DNA of 64,000 nucleotides from Siminovitchia sediminis (GTDB lineage: Bacteria; Bacillota; Bacilli; Bacillales; Bacillaceae_C): contig NZ_JBHUEO010000044.1 of the NCBI RefSeq assembly GCF_042680885.1, positions 1-64,000 on the forward strand. Direction: 5' to 3'. The notes beneath the pieces are model-generated. The model saw only the letters and a program-made list of their open reading frames with translations. It searched no databases and was not told where the DNA came from. The position numbers and the translations under genes were made by a program. Shown piece by piece: positions 24,821 through 34,430 of the stretch. How positions within the stretch are numbered: the stretch's first letter is position 1; the number at the start of each line of letters is the position of its first letter.

Positions 24821-25312
24821 TTATTCTTTTACAGTATTTCCCATGGAAATCGACAATCTGTTCCACATATTTATTTGATTAATGATCATAATCAGGTCTA
24901 CATATTCTTTTTCATTATAATGTTCTCTGACACGCTGATACAATTCATCACTCACGCCTTTTTCTGCAATAAGCGTTACGTTTTCTGCTAATTCCAATGC
25001 CAATTTTTCTTTCGGACTAAATATGTTTGCTTCATTCCAGTCTTTTAATTGATTGATTTGCTTATCTGTTACTTTTAGTTTTTTTGCTGTTTTTGTATGC
25101 ATGTTTAAACAGTAGGAACAGCCATTGATTTGTGAGACGCGTATTTTGATGAGCTCCCTCAATTTTTTATCAATGAACGTTTTCTTTGTGTATTTCTCCA
25201 ATTCCATCATTTTTTCTAAAGCATTTGGTGCTGCTTTAAAATAGTTCATTCTATTTTCCATTTTGATGAACCCTGCTCCTTTTACCAACCCTTTACTAAA
25301 AAGTTTGCTCAT
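24821..25312 (-). CDS. Carboxymuconolactone decarboxylase (AhpD-like) family protein
   Basis: 163 aa, small helical protein of the CMD/AhpD fold. The redox pair and proton-relay His are in NGCSYCLNMHTKTAKK near residue 65, which is the AhpD CxxCxxxH motif. Such proteins act as alkylhydroperoxidase-type peroxidases. Start at 25312 (MSKLF), 7 nt from AGAGGG; a TTG two codons earlier is also possible. The 60-residue N-terminal extension is typical of stand-alone bacillus members. Monocistronic. Confidence 0.85.
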   Translation of the reverse strand: MSKLFSKGLVKGAGFIKMENRMNYFKAAPNALEKMMELEKYTKKTFIDKKLRELIKIRVSQINGCSYCLNMHTKTAKKLKVTDKQINQLKDWNEANIFSPKEKLALELAENVTLIAEKGVSDELYQRVREHYNEKEYVDLIMIINQINMWNRLSISMGNTVKE

Positions 25313-25722
25313 GTTCAATCCCTCTTTTCTTTTTTTACTTTCAATTTTGGAAATGATATTTCAGGAGTGATACTTCCATTTTATAAATTACTCAAACCTG
25401 CTATTCATCCATGGCAGATTCCATTTCTTCGGAAAGGCTGCTTGCTTTGACTGCATAACTGCCCTTATCATGTCCTTACAAATCAGAAATACCTTTTCCG
25501 CCCGCTGTTCCACTACTTTATGAACTTGAATATAAACCATAGCTTGAGATGGGAGTATTCTCCATTAAATTAGCGATTTGTTCTAGTAATACCTTTTAAT
25601 ATTTGCAGAATTCTGTGTTTGATTAGGGTAAATCAAGGAATGTGCGGAATTTCTATTGTATGGCGGACAAAAACTGGGTTCATTTGTTCATAAAAAGTTA
25701 CATCTACATATGAAAAATGAGT
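25313..25722. other. Intergenic stretch with one doubtful minus-strand ORF
   Basis: A 50-codon open frame on the minus strand (25388-25540) begins MVYIQVHKVVEQRAEKV and ends in NSRFE. It has plausible codon use but no RBS and no recognised relative. Nothing else is evident before the promoter at 25723. Confidence 0.35.
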
Positions 25723-25752
25723 TTGACATGTGTGTTCGTATTAGTGTACTAT
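25723..25752 (+). promoter_or_regulatory. Promoter of the YtrA-regulated ABC operon
   Basis: TTGACA (25723-25728), 18-bp spacer, TACTAT (25747-25752). The -10 lies inside the inverted repeat described next. Confidence 0.75.
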
Positions 25753-25771
25753 TTAATTAATACACTAATAC
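25738..25771. promoter_or_regulatory. YtrA-type operator (11-bp perfect inverted repeat)
   Basis: GTATTAGTGTA and TACACTAATAC are perfect mirror arms across 12 bp. The inner AGTGTA...TACACT matches the operator class known for YtrA-subfamily GntR regulators. It covers the -10 element, so binding would block the promoter. The regulator is encoded in the same operon (26571), pointing to autorepression. Confidence 0.8.
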
Positions 25772-25787
25772 AACGGAGGTACGGATA

Positions 25788-26567
25788 TTGAGTGCGTTTA
25801 TGGGTCTGTTAAAAAAGGATGTAAGTTTAATGAAATTTTGGTATCTTGTCTGGCTGGCCGTTATGTTTCTCGGGATGGCCGCAATTTATGGACTCTCTTT
25901 ATATGTATCGGAACCGACCATTACGGTGCCTTTTTTGGCCATGATGGCGGGGATTCATATGTTTCTTGCTCCCATTTTTCTGCTGACAATTCTAAACCTT
26001 GAGGGAAAGACACAGCTCTGGCTTTATAATCCCCAGGGAAGCATAAAGTTACTGCTGTCTAAAGTTAGTGCTGCAGCCATTATTCAGCTGATTACACAGG
26101 TAATCATTTCTTTATATGGATTGGCTGTAATGAAAATTTTGGTTGACGGCGGAGTGATTGAGCATTTCAGTCATCTTCTTCCGTTTAAACAAGGGGTTTA
26201 TATGAATTTAGGTATCTTTGCGACTTCGATGTATATATCGGTTTGGGTCATTTTTCTATGGACAATTTACCACTCTCTTGGCAGGTTTCCTGCCATTCGA
26301 AACTTTCGCTGGCTGGCAGTCATCCTTGTATGGGTTGCCTATAATTTGGTTGAAGCCCTACTTGTAAAGTTGAAAATATTAAACAATGAAATGTTCTCCT
26401 TTGGAATCAATGTAAACATAGCTCCAAAAATGACCTACGAAGATGGCTGGCAAATTATTTATACGGATGCATCGCTTCCCATCATAATCATTTTATTTTA
26501 TGCCACTGTATCAGTCGTAATTTTCCTCCTCGCCAGTTGGCTGTTGGACAGAAAAGTGGAGGTGTAA
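25788..26567 (+). CDS. ABC transporter permease, first gene of YtrA operon
   Basis: 259 aa with six hydrophobic segments and little extracytoplasmic sequence, like ABC-2-type permeases of YtrC/D or bacitracin-type exporters. The TTG start (25788) follows GGAGGT by 7 nt. It most probably pairs with the 238-aa ATPase at 26942. Regulated through the operator just upstream. Confidence 0.75.
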   Translation: MSAFMGLLKKDVSLMKFWYLVWLAVMFLGMAAIYGLSLYVSEPTITVPFLAMMAGIHMFLAPIFLLTILNLEGKTQLWLYNPQGSIKLLLSKVSAAAIIQLITQVIISLYGLAVMKILVDGGVIEHFSHLLPFKQGVYMNLGIFATSMYISVWVIFLWTIYHSLGRFPAIRNFRWLAVILVWVAYNLVEALLVKLKILNNEMFSFGINVNIAPKMTYEDGWQIIYTDASLPIIIILFYATVSVVIFLLASWLLDRKVEV

Positions 26568-26570
26568 GGC

Positions 26571-26945
26571 ATGGCTCATGATTATGAGGCTTCCAAGCCC
26601 ATTTATATACAAATTATGGAAAAGGTTTTTCAGCAGATCATTCGCGGTGAGATCAATCCGGGCGATAAGCTGCCCTCTGTAAGGGAAATGGCAGTTCAAT
26701 CGGGTGTTAACCCAAATACGATACAACGGTCATATGCCGAAATGGAAAGGATGGGAATTGTGGAAACAAAGCGCGGCCAGGGAACATTTGTGATCAATCG
26801 TGAAAGTATTGTTGAGGAATTAAGGGACTCTATGCAGACAGAAGTTATCGGACAGTTTGTCAGAAGCATGGAAGAACTGGGGTACACAAAACAGCAAATC
26901 ATAAAGGGATTACAACAATATCTGAAAGAGAGTGATCGGACATGA
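26571..26945 (+). CDS. ytrA: GntR-family regulator, YtrA subfamily
   Basis: 124 aa. N-terminal winged helix-turn-helix: PIYIQIMEKVFQQIIRGEI, then GDKLPSVREMAVQSGVNPNTIQR and the wing RGQGTFV. A short helical C-terminal dimerisation arm (about 45 residues) is typical of the YtrA subfamily. It should repress its own operon, with induction by cell-wall-active antibiotics as in B. subtilis YtrA. Lies 3 nt after the permease gene and overlaps the ATPase by ATGA. Confidence 0.9.
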   Translation: MAHDYEASKPIYIQIMEKVFQQIIRGEINPGDKLPSVREMAVQSGVNPNTIQRSYAEMERMGIVETKRGQGTFVINRESIVEELRDSMQTEVIGQFVRSMEELGYTKQQIIKGLQQYLKESDRT

Positions 26946-27658
26946 CTGTTGAACTGCGCGGGGTAACCAAAAGATATGGATCTGAAAAAGCCTTAAATAA
27001 TGTGACGCTTCGGTTTAAGCCGGGTAAAATTTACGGACTGCTTGGTCCCAATGGAAGCGGAAAGTCGACAACCTTAAAAATGATTACAGGGCTCGTCTAT
27101 CCGAACAGTGGAACAGTATCAGTTCTGCAGGAAAAAGTAACGAGAAGAATCAGCAAACATGTTGCGTATTTGACGGAACTCGATATGTTTTATGATTCAT
27201 TTACATGTGGAAAGATGATTGATTTCTATGACTCCCAATTTTCCGATTTTGATAGGGAGAAGGCCATGCAGCTTTTACAGGAGATGGATGTACCGAAGGA
27301 TAAAAAAATAAAACAGCTGTCAAAGGGAAACAGGGGCAGATTGAAACTCGTACTCACTTTGGCCAGGGACGTCCCGGTTGTTTTGCTGGATGAGCCATTT
27401 TCCGGACTGGACCCGATGGTAAGAGACTCGATTGTGAAAAGTCTTCTGAATTATGTCCAATTTGACAAACAGACTGTGATCATCGCTACACACGAAATTG
27501 ATGAGATTGAACCGTTACTCGATGAAGTGGCGGCTATCTATAACGGCGATGTGATCGGCCAACAAAATGTGGAAACACTTCGTGAAGCGGAAGGTGTCTC
27601 TGTGTTGGAATGGTTTAAATCCATCATGGAACAACACTCCGGAAAGGATGTGTCCTAA
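26942..27658 (+). CDS. ABC transporter ATP-binding protein (YtrB-like)
   Basis: 238 aa. Walker A GPNGSGKST near residue 36, a signature region that is degenerate (QLSKGNRGRLK, not LSGGQ), Walker B VVLLDEPFSGLDP near residue 150, and the switch His in IIATHEID. The altered signature motif is common in YtrB/YtrE-type exporters. ATGA overlap with the regulator gene. Confidence 0.88.
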   Translation: MTVELRGVTKRYGSEKALNNVTLRFKPGKIYGLLGPNGSGKSTTLKMITGLVYPNSGTVSVLQEKVTRRISKHVAYLTELDMFYDSFTCGKMIDFYDSQFSDFDREKAMQLLQEMDVPKDKKIKQLSKGNRGRLKLVLTLARDVPVVLLDEPFSGLDPMVRDSIVKSLLNYVQFDKQTVIIATHEIDEIEPLLDEVAAIYNGDVIGQQNVETLREAEGVSVLEWFKSIMEQHSGKDVS

Positions 27659-27661
27659 TTC

Positions 27662-28585
27662 ATGGCAGCAGTTGTTGAACTTCAAAATGTAACGAAAACG
27701 ATTCGCGGAAAAAAGATTATTGATAATCTCACCTTCCAGATTGAAGCCGGGGAAGTTTTTGGCTTCCTGGGTCCAAACGGGGCCGGAAAAACGACAACCA
27801 TCCGAATGATTGTGGGGTTAATTGGCATGACTGAAGGTGAAATCAAGATTTGCGGAAGAAGTATCTGTAAAGACTACGAGAAGGCCATCAGTCATGTGGG
27901 AGCCATCGTTGAAAATCCGGAGCTGTATAAGTTTTTGACCGGTTACCAAAATTTACTCCAGGCTTCCCGTCTGATTAAAGGGATAACGAAAGAAAAAATA
28001 GATGAATCTGTGAGACTAGTCGGTTTAACTGAAAGAATTCATGACAAGGTAAAAACTTATTCATTAGGGATGAGACAAAGATTGGGGATCGCTCAAAGCC
28101 TTCTGCACGATCCTGAAATCCTTATCCTGGATGAGCCGACGAATGGTCTGGACCCTGCCGGGATCAGAGAGATTAGAAATCATTTAAGGTATTTAGCCAA
28201 GGAAAAGAATCTTGCCATTATCGTATCAAGCCATCTGCTTTCTGAGATGGAAATGATGTGCGACCGGATTGCCGTTATTCAAAAAGGAAAGCTGATCAGT
28301 GTCCAACATGTTCATAAAGCTGAAGCCGAACAAGAGAAAAAGAACTATTTTCTAGATGTTAATAACCGGAAGGAAGCAATGAAAATTCTGGCGGCAAATC
28401 ATTTTCAGGCGGTGAAGGTTCAAGAGGGAATTCGCGTATTGGCGGAAACATGCCAAATTCCCGATTTGCTCCGGCTGCTGCTTGATCACGATGTACTCGT
28501 ATTTGAATGCAGTCCGCTGAAAAAATCACTGGAAGATCGATTTTTGGAAATGACAAGGCAGGAGGAGGTACCGGAAATTGTTTAA
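27662..28585 (+). CDS. ABC transporter ATP-binding protein, BcrA-like
   Basis: 307 aa. Walker A GPNGAGKTTT near residue 39, Q-loop region VGAIVENPELYKFLTGYQNL as in bacitracin-type BcrA proteins, signature YSLGMRQRLGIAQ near residue 134, Walker B ILILDEPTNGLDPAG, switch His SSHLLSEM. A C-terminal extension of about 80 residues follows the nucleotide-binding domain. Begins 3 nt after the previous gene and overlaps the next permease by 8 nt. Confidence 0.9.
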   Translation: MAAVVELQNVTKTIRGKKIIDNLTFQIEAGEVFGFLGPNGAGKTTTIRMIVGLIGMTEGEIKICGRSICKDYEKAISHVGAIVENPELYKFLTGYQNLLQASRLIKGITKEKIDESVRLVGLTERIHDKVKTYSLGMRQRLGIAQSLLHDPEILILDEPTNGLDPAGIREIRNHLRYLAKEKNLAIIVSSHLLSEMEMMCDRIAVIQKGKLISVQHVHKAEAEQEKKNYFLDVNNRKEAMKILAANHFQAVKVQEGIRVLAETCQIPDLLRLLLDHDVLVFECSPLKKSLEDRFLEMTRQEEVPEIV

Positions 28586-29534
28586 TTTGGTACGAAATGA
28601 ATGGGAAAAAATTTTTAGACAGTCGAGCACTTATCTAATGATCGGGCTCCTCATTTTGTGTATAGTGGCTGCTGCTGGAATCACCAAATATATGGAAGGA
28701 AAAGAAAAGGCAGCTTCCAACGATTGGAAGCAGGAACTCGCTGCCCAAAACGAATCGTTACTAAAGGAGTCTGACGGAATACAGATCACAACGCCGTCTA
28801 TGAGGGCATTCACGGAAAAACAGGTGGCCTTGAACGAGTATCGGATTGAACATGATATACCTCCTACTACCGAAAATACGGTCTGGACCTTTATCAATGA
28901 TTCGGCTTCTCTCATCCCTTTTGCCGGATTGTTTGTATTGGTGATTGCCGCAGGAATTGTAGCCAATGAATTTACATGGGGAACGGTGAAAATTCTCCTA
29001 ATAAAACCTTATCAGCGCTGGAAAATTCTCCTTTCAAAATATATTGCCGTAAATCTGTTTCTAATTTTCATGCTTGCTATATTGTTTGTTGGTGCAGGGC
29101 TGATAGGAACCATTCTTTTTGGTACGGGTAATGCGGCAAACAACGTCCATCTGGCTTATGTAAACGGACGGGTGGAAGAGCAAAGTTTACTCTTCTATCT
29201 ATTAAAGTCCTACGTCCTTCATGCGATCGGGGTCGTTTTGCTGGCAGCCATGGCTTTTATGATTTCAGCTGTATTCAGAAACAGTGCTTTGGCCATTGGT
29301 CTATCTGTATTCCTTCTTTTTACTGGCGGAACTGTTACGAACCTGCTGGCAAGCAAATTTAACTGGGCCAAATACAGCCTGTTTGCCAATACAGACCTAA
29401 TGCAGTATATTGACGGGATTCCCCTGGTGGAAGGCATGACCATGAAGTTTTCTGTTATAGTATTATTGATCTATTTTTTAGTCTTTCATCTCCTGGCATT
29501 TTCCATTTTTTTAAAGCGTGATATCGCGTCATAA
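28578..29534 (+). CDS. ABC-2-type permease, partner of the BcrA-like ATPase
   Basis: 318 aa with six predicted helices and a large extracytoplasmic loop after the first helix (residues about 40-105). The stretch FAGLFVLVIAAGIVANEFTWGTVK is typical of ABC-2 permeases fed by BcrA-like ATPases. The TTG start at 28578 is 10 nt after AGGAGG and overlaps the preceding gene. Last gene of the five-gene operon; a likely exporter or lipid-cycle detoxification pump. Confidence 0.8.
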   Translation: MFNLVRNEWEKIFRQSSTYLMIGLLILCIVAAAGITKYMEGKEKAASNDWKQELAAQNESLLKESDGIQITTPSMRAFTEKQVALNEYRIEHDIPPTTENTVWTFINDSASLIPFAGLFVLVIAAGIVANEFTWGTVKILLIKPYQRWKILLSKYIAVNLFLIFMLAILFVGAGLIGTILFGTGNAANNVHLAYVNGRVEEQSLLFYLLKSYVLHAIGVVLLAAMAFMISAVFRNSALAIGLSVFLLFTGGTVTNLLASKFNWAKYSLFANTDLMQYIDGIPLVEGMTMKFSVIVLLIYFLVFHLLAFSIFLKRDIAS

Positions 29535-29548
29535 TAACATTTAATGAG

Positions 29549-29573
29549 GAAATAGGGACTTCATTCCTATTTC
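29549..29573 (+). terminator. Weak hairpin after the YtrA operon
   Basis: GAAATAGG pairs with CCTATTTC, but no T-run follows. Confidence 0.35.
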
Positions 29574-29753
29574 TGATAAACTGTAAAAATAATTTTATAG
29601 TATAATAAAAGAACTGTAAATATTTCCCTCTTTTTGGTATATTTAGGATGTAACGAAAAAGCAAATGAATGACCCTTCTCCATCTTTCATAGAATAATAG
29701 AAGGCAATTTTTTTGCTGAACCGTTGCCAAAATATTGAAAAGGGGGATTAAGT

Positions 29754-31418
29754 TTGAAAAGGAAACGGTTGATGCTGATCAGTTTTGTAACCGCATTCAT
29801 TTTGCTTCTTACCGGCTGCTTCAGTGGTGAGACAGAGTCTACGCCTGATTCGTCTGATGGTGAAAAATCCAGTGAAGAAGGCGGCAAGAAAGTATTGAAT
29901 CTCAACAACAATGAAGAGCCGGGCTCACTTCATCCGGGCAAAGCCCAAGGAACTCATGATTCATGGATTTTGGAACATGCTTTTGAAGGATTGACAAAGA
30001 AGACGCCTGAAGGAGAAATTGTCGACGGAATGGCCAGAGACTGGGAAGTCAGTGAAGATGGGATTACATGGACTTTTCATTTGAAAGAGGATGTCGAGTG
30101 GTCAAATGGAGATCCCGTGACAGCCCATGACTTTGAGTACGCTTGGAAACATGTGCTCAATCCTGAAACCGCTGCCGAATATGCATATCAACTATACTAT
30201 TTAAAAGGCGGAGAAGAATATAACAGCTCCGAGAACAAGGATGAGCACGCGGAATTGGAAGAAAATGTCGGGATAAAAGCCCTGGATGATCATACGCTTG
30301 AAGTGACTCTTGCGGAACCGACACCCTACTTCCTGGATTTGACATCATTTTACACTTATTATCCTGTGAATAAAAAAGTTCAGGAAGAGAACCCTGACTG
30401 GGCACTGGAAGCCGACACCTATGTGTCAAACGGTGCTTTCAAGCTCACGGAATGGAAACATAAAGACAGTTTGAAACTGGAGAAGAACGAAAATTACTAT
30501 GACAAGGACAAGATCCATCTGGATGAAGTCAACTTTGTCATTATTGACAATGCGGACACTGCCTGGCAAATGTATCAGGCCGGCGATCTTGATTTGGTTT
30601 ATCCGCTGCCTCCAGATGTCCAGGGTGAACTGAGCAGCAAAGATGACCCTGAGTTTGAAATTGCTCCGGATTTAGCAGTGTACTATTACAATCTTAACAA
30701 TGAAGTACAACCATTCAATAACAAAAAAGTGAGAAAAGCTTTGTCTATGGCCATCGACCGCAAGGCGCTGGTTGAACATGTATCCCAAGGCGGGCAGCAG
30801 CCTGCGTATGGTGTCATTCCACCGGGGATCCCCGATGCACAGGGGGATTTTCAGGAGAATTCCGGAGACTTGTTTAAAGAAGATATAGGCGAAGCGAAAA
30901 AGCTGTTGGCTGAAGGACTTGCGGAGGAAGGCTTAAGTGAAATGCCTGAATTTACGCTTACGTATAATACGGACGAAGGTCACAAAAAAATAGCGGAAGC
31001 TGTGCAGGAAATGTGGCGTAAAAACCTTGATGTACATGTCACTTTGGAAAACGTGGAGTTCCAAGTGAAGCTGGACCGGGAAAAAGCAGGGGATTACCAA
31101 ATTTCACGGGCAGGCTGGGTAGGTGACTACGTGGATCCGATGACGTTCATGGATCTATGGGTAACGGGCGGCTCTTTTAATGATGCCAACTGGAGTCATT
31201 CAGAATACGATCAGAATATCAAATTTGCGAAATCATCCATGGATGAAAAAGAACGCATGGATGCCCTCCATAAAGCAGAAGAAATATTAATGGATGAGAT
31301 GCCCATCATCCCGATTTATTTCTACACAAAACCTTTTACAGTGAAACCATATGTATCAGGTATCTTTACACCTATCAACCGTTATCCGCAGTTCATTTAT
31401 GCTGACATTGAAAAGTAA
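29754..31418 (+). CDS. Oligopeptide-binding lipoprotein (SBP family 5)
   Basis: 554 aa. Signal peptide and lipobox LLLTGCFSG (Cys near residue 23) give a membrane-anchored extracellular binding protein. The mature part has family-5 solute-binding features: NNEEPGSLHPGKAQGTHD near the start, WTFHLKEDVEWSNGDPVTA near residue 104, and NKKVRKALSMAIDR near residue 325. It resembles OppA/DppE. The TTG start follows AAGGGGG by 7 nt. First gene of a complete importer; a hairpin separates it from the permeases, consistent with higher expression of the binding protein. Confidence 0.9.
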   Translation: MKRKRLMLISFVTAFILLLTGCFSGETESTPDSSDGEKSSEEGGKKVLNLNNNEEPGSLHPGKAQGTHDSWILEHAFEGLTKKTPEGEIVDGMARDWEVSEDGITWTFHLKEDVEWSNGDPVTAHDFEYAWKHVLNPETAAEYAYQLYYLKGGEEYNSSENKDEHAELEENVGIKALDDHTLEVTLAEPTPYFLDLTSFYTYYPVNKKVQEENPDWALEADTYVSNGAFKLTEWKHKDSLKLEKNENYYDKDKIHLDEVNFVIIDNADTAWQMYQAGDLDLVYPLPPDVQGELSSKDDPEFEIAPDLAVYYYNLNNEVQPFNNKKVRKALSMAIDRKALVEHVSQGGQQPAYGVIPPGIPDAQGDFQENSGDLFKEDIGEAKKLLAEGLAEEGLSEMPEFTLTYNTDEGHKKIAEAVQEMWRKNLDVHVTLENVEFQVKLDREKAGDYQISRAGWVGDYVDPMTFMDLWVTGGSFNDANWSHSEYDQNIKFAKSSMDEKERMDALHKAEEILMDEMPIIPIYFYTKPFTVKPYVSGIFTPINRYPQFIYADIEK

Positions 31419-31425
31419 ACCGTGT

Positions 31426-31465
31426 CCAAAATCGAGGTATGCCGTCCTGGCATACCCGGTTTTGG
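31426..31465 (+). terminator. Intercistronic hairpin after the binding-protein gene
   Basis: CCAAAATCGAGGTATGCC pairs with GGCATACCCGGTTTTGG. No T-run follows, so it looks more like an mRNA-stabilising hairpin or weak attenuator than a full terminator. Confidence 0.55.
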
Positions 31466-31544
31466 TGTGAATGATAAGCTGCACTCATTATACCTATCAA
31501 CCATTCAAGAGTTGGGAAGACAAGAGATGAAAGAGGTGTAATAG

Positions 31545-32477
31545 ATGTGGAAATATACAATAAAGCGATTGTTTTGGGCAATGGTTACTGTGTGGGTGAT
31601 CATAACTCTCACTTTTATTATTATGAAAATCATTCCCGGGAACCCGTTTGCCAGAGAAGGAGCGTTGCCCCCGGCTGTATATAATAACCTGCAGAGCCAT
31701 TACAATTTGGATAAACCGGAAATTGTCCAGTATGGCCTTTATCTAAAATCCGTTCTCCAATTCGATTTTGGCCCGTCCATGAAAACCCAATCTATATCAG
31801 TCAATGACTATATTAAAAAAGGGTTTCCCATTTCCCTTCATTTGGGGCTGCAGGCCCTATTCATAGCCATTACGTTTGGATTAATCCTTGGAGTGATCGC
31901 GGCATTAAACAGAAACCGGTGGCCGGATTACTCTTCAATGGTTCTGGCAATCATCGGCCTGTCCGTTCCAAATTTTGTTCTAGCCACATTTCTGATTCAC
32001 TATGTGGCAGTTGAATGGAACCTGCTGCCGGTTGCCACCTGGAAGTCGTGGTCACACACCATTTTGCCATCCATTGCACTGGCCATGATGCCGATGGCAT
32101 ACATTGCACGGTTAATGAGATCCAGTATGCTGGAAGTAATGAGCCAGGACTATATGTTAACTGCAAAAGCGAAGGGATTGTCAACCGGTGTCATTTTACT
32201 TAAACATGCCATTCGAAATGCGATTCTCCCGGTCGTGACTGTCCTGGGCATTCTGACCGCCAACCTGGTGACGGGAAGTTTTATTATTGAGCATATTTTC
32301 GGAATTCCGGGAATGGGGGAAATGTTTGTAAAAAGCATATTCAGCCGTGATTATCCGGTTATTTTGGGGTCAACGATTTTTTACAGCATCATTCTTGTTA
32401 TACTGCTTTTAATTGTGGACATCGCCTATACATGGATTGACCCGAGAATCAAAATTACAAAGGAGAGCGGCTCATGA
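31545..32477 (+). CDS. Oligopeptide ABC transporter permease (OppB-like)
   Basis: 310 aa, six helices; MWKYTIKRLFWAMVTVWVI is the classic OppB/DppB opening. The EAA loop that docks onto the ATPases reads MSQDYMLTAKAKGLS near residue 200. RBS GAAAGAGGTG. The OppC gene starts within its stop codon (ATGA). Confidence 0.92.
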   Translation: MWKYTIKRLFWAMVTVWVIITLTFIIMKIIPGNPFAREGALPPAVYNNLQSHYNLDKPEIVQYGLYLKSVLQFDFGPSMKTQSISVNDYIKKGFPISLHLGLQALFIAITFGLILGVIAALNRNRWPDYSSMVLAIIGLSVPNFVLATFLIHYVAVEWNLLPVATWKSWSHTILPSIALAMMPMAYIARLMRSSMLEVMSQDYMLTAKAKGLSTGVILLKHAIRNAILPVVTVLGILTANLVTGSFIIEHIFGIPGMGEMFVKSIFSRDYPVILGSTIFYSIILVILLLIVDIAYTWIDPRIKITKESGS

Positions 32478-33406
32478 GCAAGCAGGATCTAAAATTGCCA
32501 GAAGAACTGTTTTTGCCTGCAGAGGACAATTTTAAGGAAGCTGAAAAAATTTCAAGGCCATCCGTTTCCTACTGGTCCGATGTATGGCGCAGGCTCGGTG
32601 AGAACAAACTTGCGATGCTTGGTCTGATAGTCATCATTATTTTAATTATTATGGCGGTCATCGGCCCTCACTTGAACGGGTACACCTATTATGAACAGGA
32701 TTTTACAAAAAAGAATGTAAGACCTAATGCGGAACATTGGTTTGGAACCGATTCTGCCGGCAGGGATATATTTACCCGAAGCTGGTATGGCGCCAGAATT
32801 TCACTTTTTATTGGAGTTATGGCTGCACTGATTGACTTTTTGGTAGGCGTGGTATACGGCGGTATTTCAGCGATCAAAGGCGGCCGCGTAGATCATGCCA
32901 TGATGAGAATAGCTGAAATTCTATATGCTATCCCCTACCTGCTGGTGGTGATTTTGGTCATGATTGTCATGGAAAGAGGAATCTGGCCGATCATTATCGC
33001 TCTGTCGATCACCGGATGGATTCAAATGGCCCGTCTTGTAAGGGGGCAAGTCCTGCAATTAAAAGAACTGGAATTTGTCCAGGCCTCCAATGCGATGGGG
33101 GCAAAAATGGGATGGGTATTAAAAAAACATATGATTCCCAATACATTGGGGCCGATTCTCGTCAATATTACCCTCACCGTTCCGACAGCTATTTTTGCCG
33201 AGGCGACTTTAAGCTTTCTTGGATTGGGTGTACAGGCCCCTCAAGCCAGCTGGGGAACGCTCGTCAGTGATTCACTTGGCAGTATTCATGTAGGGCATTT
33301 TTACCAACTATTCATACCCGCCATCTTAATCTCTTTGACCATGCTGGCATTTAATGTATTTGGGGACGGACTCAGGGATGCACTCGACCCCAAATTGCGG
33401 GAATAG
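32474..33406 (+). CDS. Oligopeptide ABC transporter permease (OppC-like)
   Basis: 310 aa. A cytoplasmic N-terminal region of about 45 residues precedes six helices. GTDSAGRDIFTRSWYGARISL near residue 92 is diagnostic of OppC/DppC, and the EAA loop is in FVQASNAMGAKMGWVLKKH. Translationally coupled to OppB. Confidence 0.92.
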   Translation: MSKQDLKLPEELFLPAEDNFKEAEKISRPSVSYWSDVWRRLGENKLAMLGLIVIIILIIMAVIGPHLNGYTYYEQDFTKKNVRPNAEHWFGTDSAGRDIFTRSWYGARISLFIGVMAALIDFLVGVVYGGISAIKGGRVDHAMMRIAEILYAIPYLLVVILVMIVMERGIWPIIIALSITGWIQMARLVRGQVLQLKELEFVQASNAMGAKMGWVLKKHMIPNTLGPILVNITLTVPTAIFAEATLSFLGLGVQAPQASWGTLVSDSLGSIHVGHFYQLFIPAILISLTMLAFNVFGDGLRDALDPKLRE

Positions 33407-33417
33407 AGAGGGGGGAC

Positions 33418-34416
33418 ATGATGAGCAACATTTTGGAAGTAGAAGATTTACATGTATCTTTTCACACATATGCAGGAGAGGTAAAAGCTGTCAGGGGTGT
33501 TCATTTTACAATCGGCCAGGGAGAGACGGTCGCCATTGTCGGGGAATCAGGATGCGGAAAAAGCGTTACAGCGAAATCAGTCATGAGGCTGCTCCCTTCA
33601 CCTCCAGCTCAATACAAGCAGGGATCTGTGAAGTTTCAGGGGAATAACTTATTGGATGCCACTGAAAAAGATATGCGGAGGATCAGGGGAAATCAAATCA
33701 GTATGATTTTTCAGGATCCGATGACATCTCTGAATCCAACGAGCAAGATAGGCAAACAAATTATGGAAGCTATTTTAAAACATCATGACATCAGTAAAAA
33801 GGCTGCAGCTGAAAAAGCAGTAGAGATGTTGAAGTTAGTAGGAATTCCACAGGCAGATAAGCGTTTTTATCAATACCCCCATGAATTTTCCGGAGGAATG
33901 AGGCAAAGGGCCATGATTGCCATGGCACTTGCATGCAGCCCCCGCCTGCTGATTGCGGATGAACCGACAACTGCTCTTGATGTGACCATACAGGCCCAAA
34001 TACTGGAATTGATGAAGGATATTCAGAAGGACATGGGAACGGCTATCATGTTAATTACCCATGACTTGGGAGTTGTAGCTGAAATGGCTGATCGGGTAGT
34101 CGTTATGTATGCCGGACAGGTAGTGGAATCAGGTACGGTGAAAGAGCTGTTTGCCCATCCGCAGCATCCGTATACGATGGGACTGTTGAATTCTATCCCG
34201 CGTTTGGATATGGATAAAAACCAGCCGCTTTCTCCCATTATCGGAACACCGCCAGATTTGATAGATCCGCCGGAAGGCTGCCCGTTTTATGCCAGGTGTC
34301 AATACGCTATGCGCATATGTAAACATCATGACCCGGATTTGGAAAAAGTGAAGACCAATCAATGGGCTGCCTGCTGGCTCCACCACCCGATGGCTCATAA
34401 AAGAGTGAGTTCGTGA
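33418..34416 (+). CDS. Oligopeptide ABC transporter ATPase (OppD-like)
   Basis: 332 aa. Walker A GESGCGKS near residue 42, Q-loop FQDPMTSLNPT, signature FSGGMRQRAMIAMALA near residue 160, Walker B LIADEPTTALDVT, and the C-terminal oligopeptide-family extension with PEGCPFYARCQYAMRICK (Cys-rich). ATG ATG start after GGGGGG. Confidence 0.93.
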   Translation: MMSNILEVEDLHVSFHTYAGEVKAVRGVHFTIGQGETVAIVGESGCGKSVTAKSVMRLLPSPPAQYKQGSVKFQGNNLLDATEKDMRRIRGNQISMIFQDPMTSLNPTSKIGKQIMEAILKHHDISKKAAAEKAVEMLKLVGIPQADKRFYQYPHEFSGGMRQRAMIAMALACSPRLLIADEPTTALDVTIQAQILELMKDIQKDMGTAIMLITHDLGVVAEMADRVVVMYAGQVVESGTVKELFAHPQHPYTMGLLNSIPRLDMDKNQPLSPIIGTPPDLIDPPEGCPFYARCQYAMRICKHHDPDLEKVKTNQWAACWLHHPMAHKRVSS

Positions 34417-34430
34417 AAAGGAGGAAGCAG

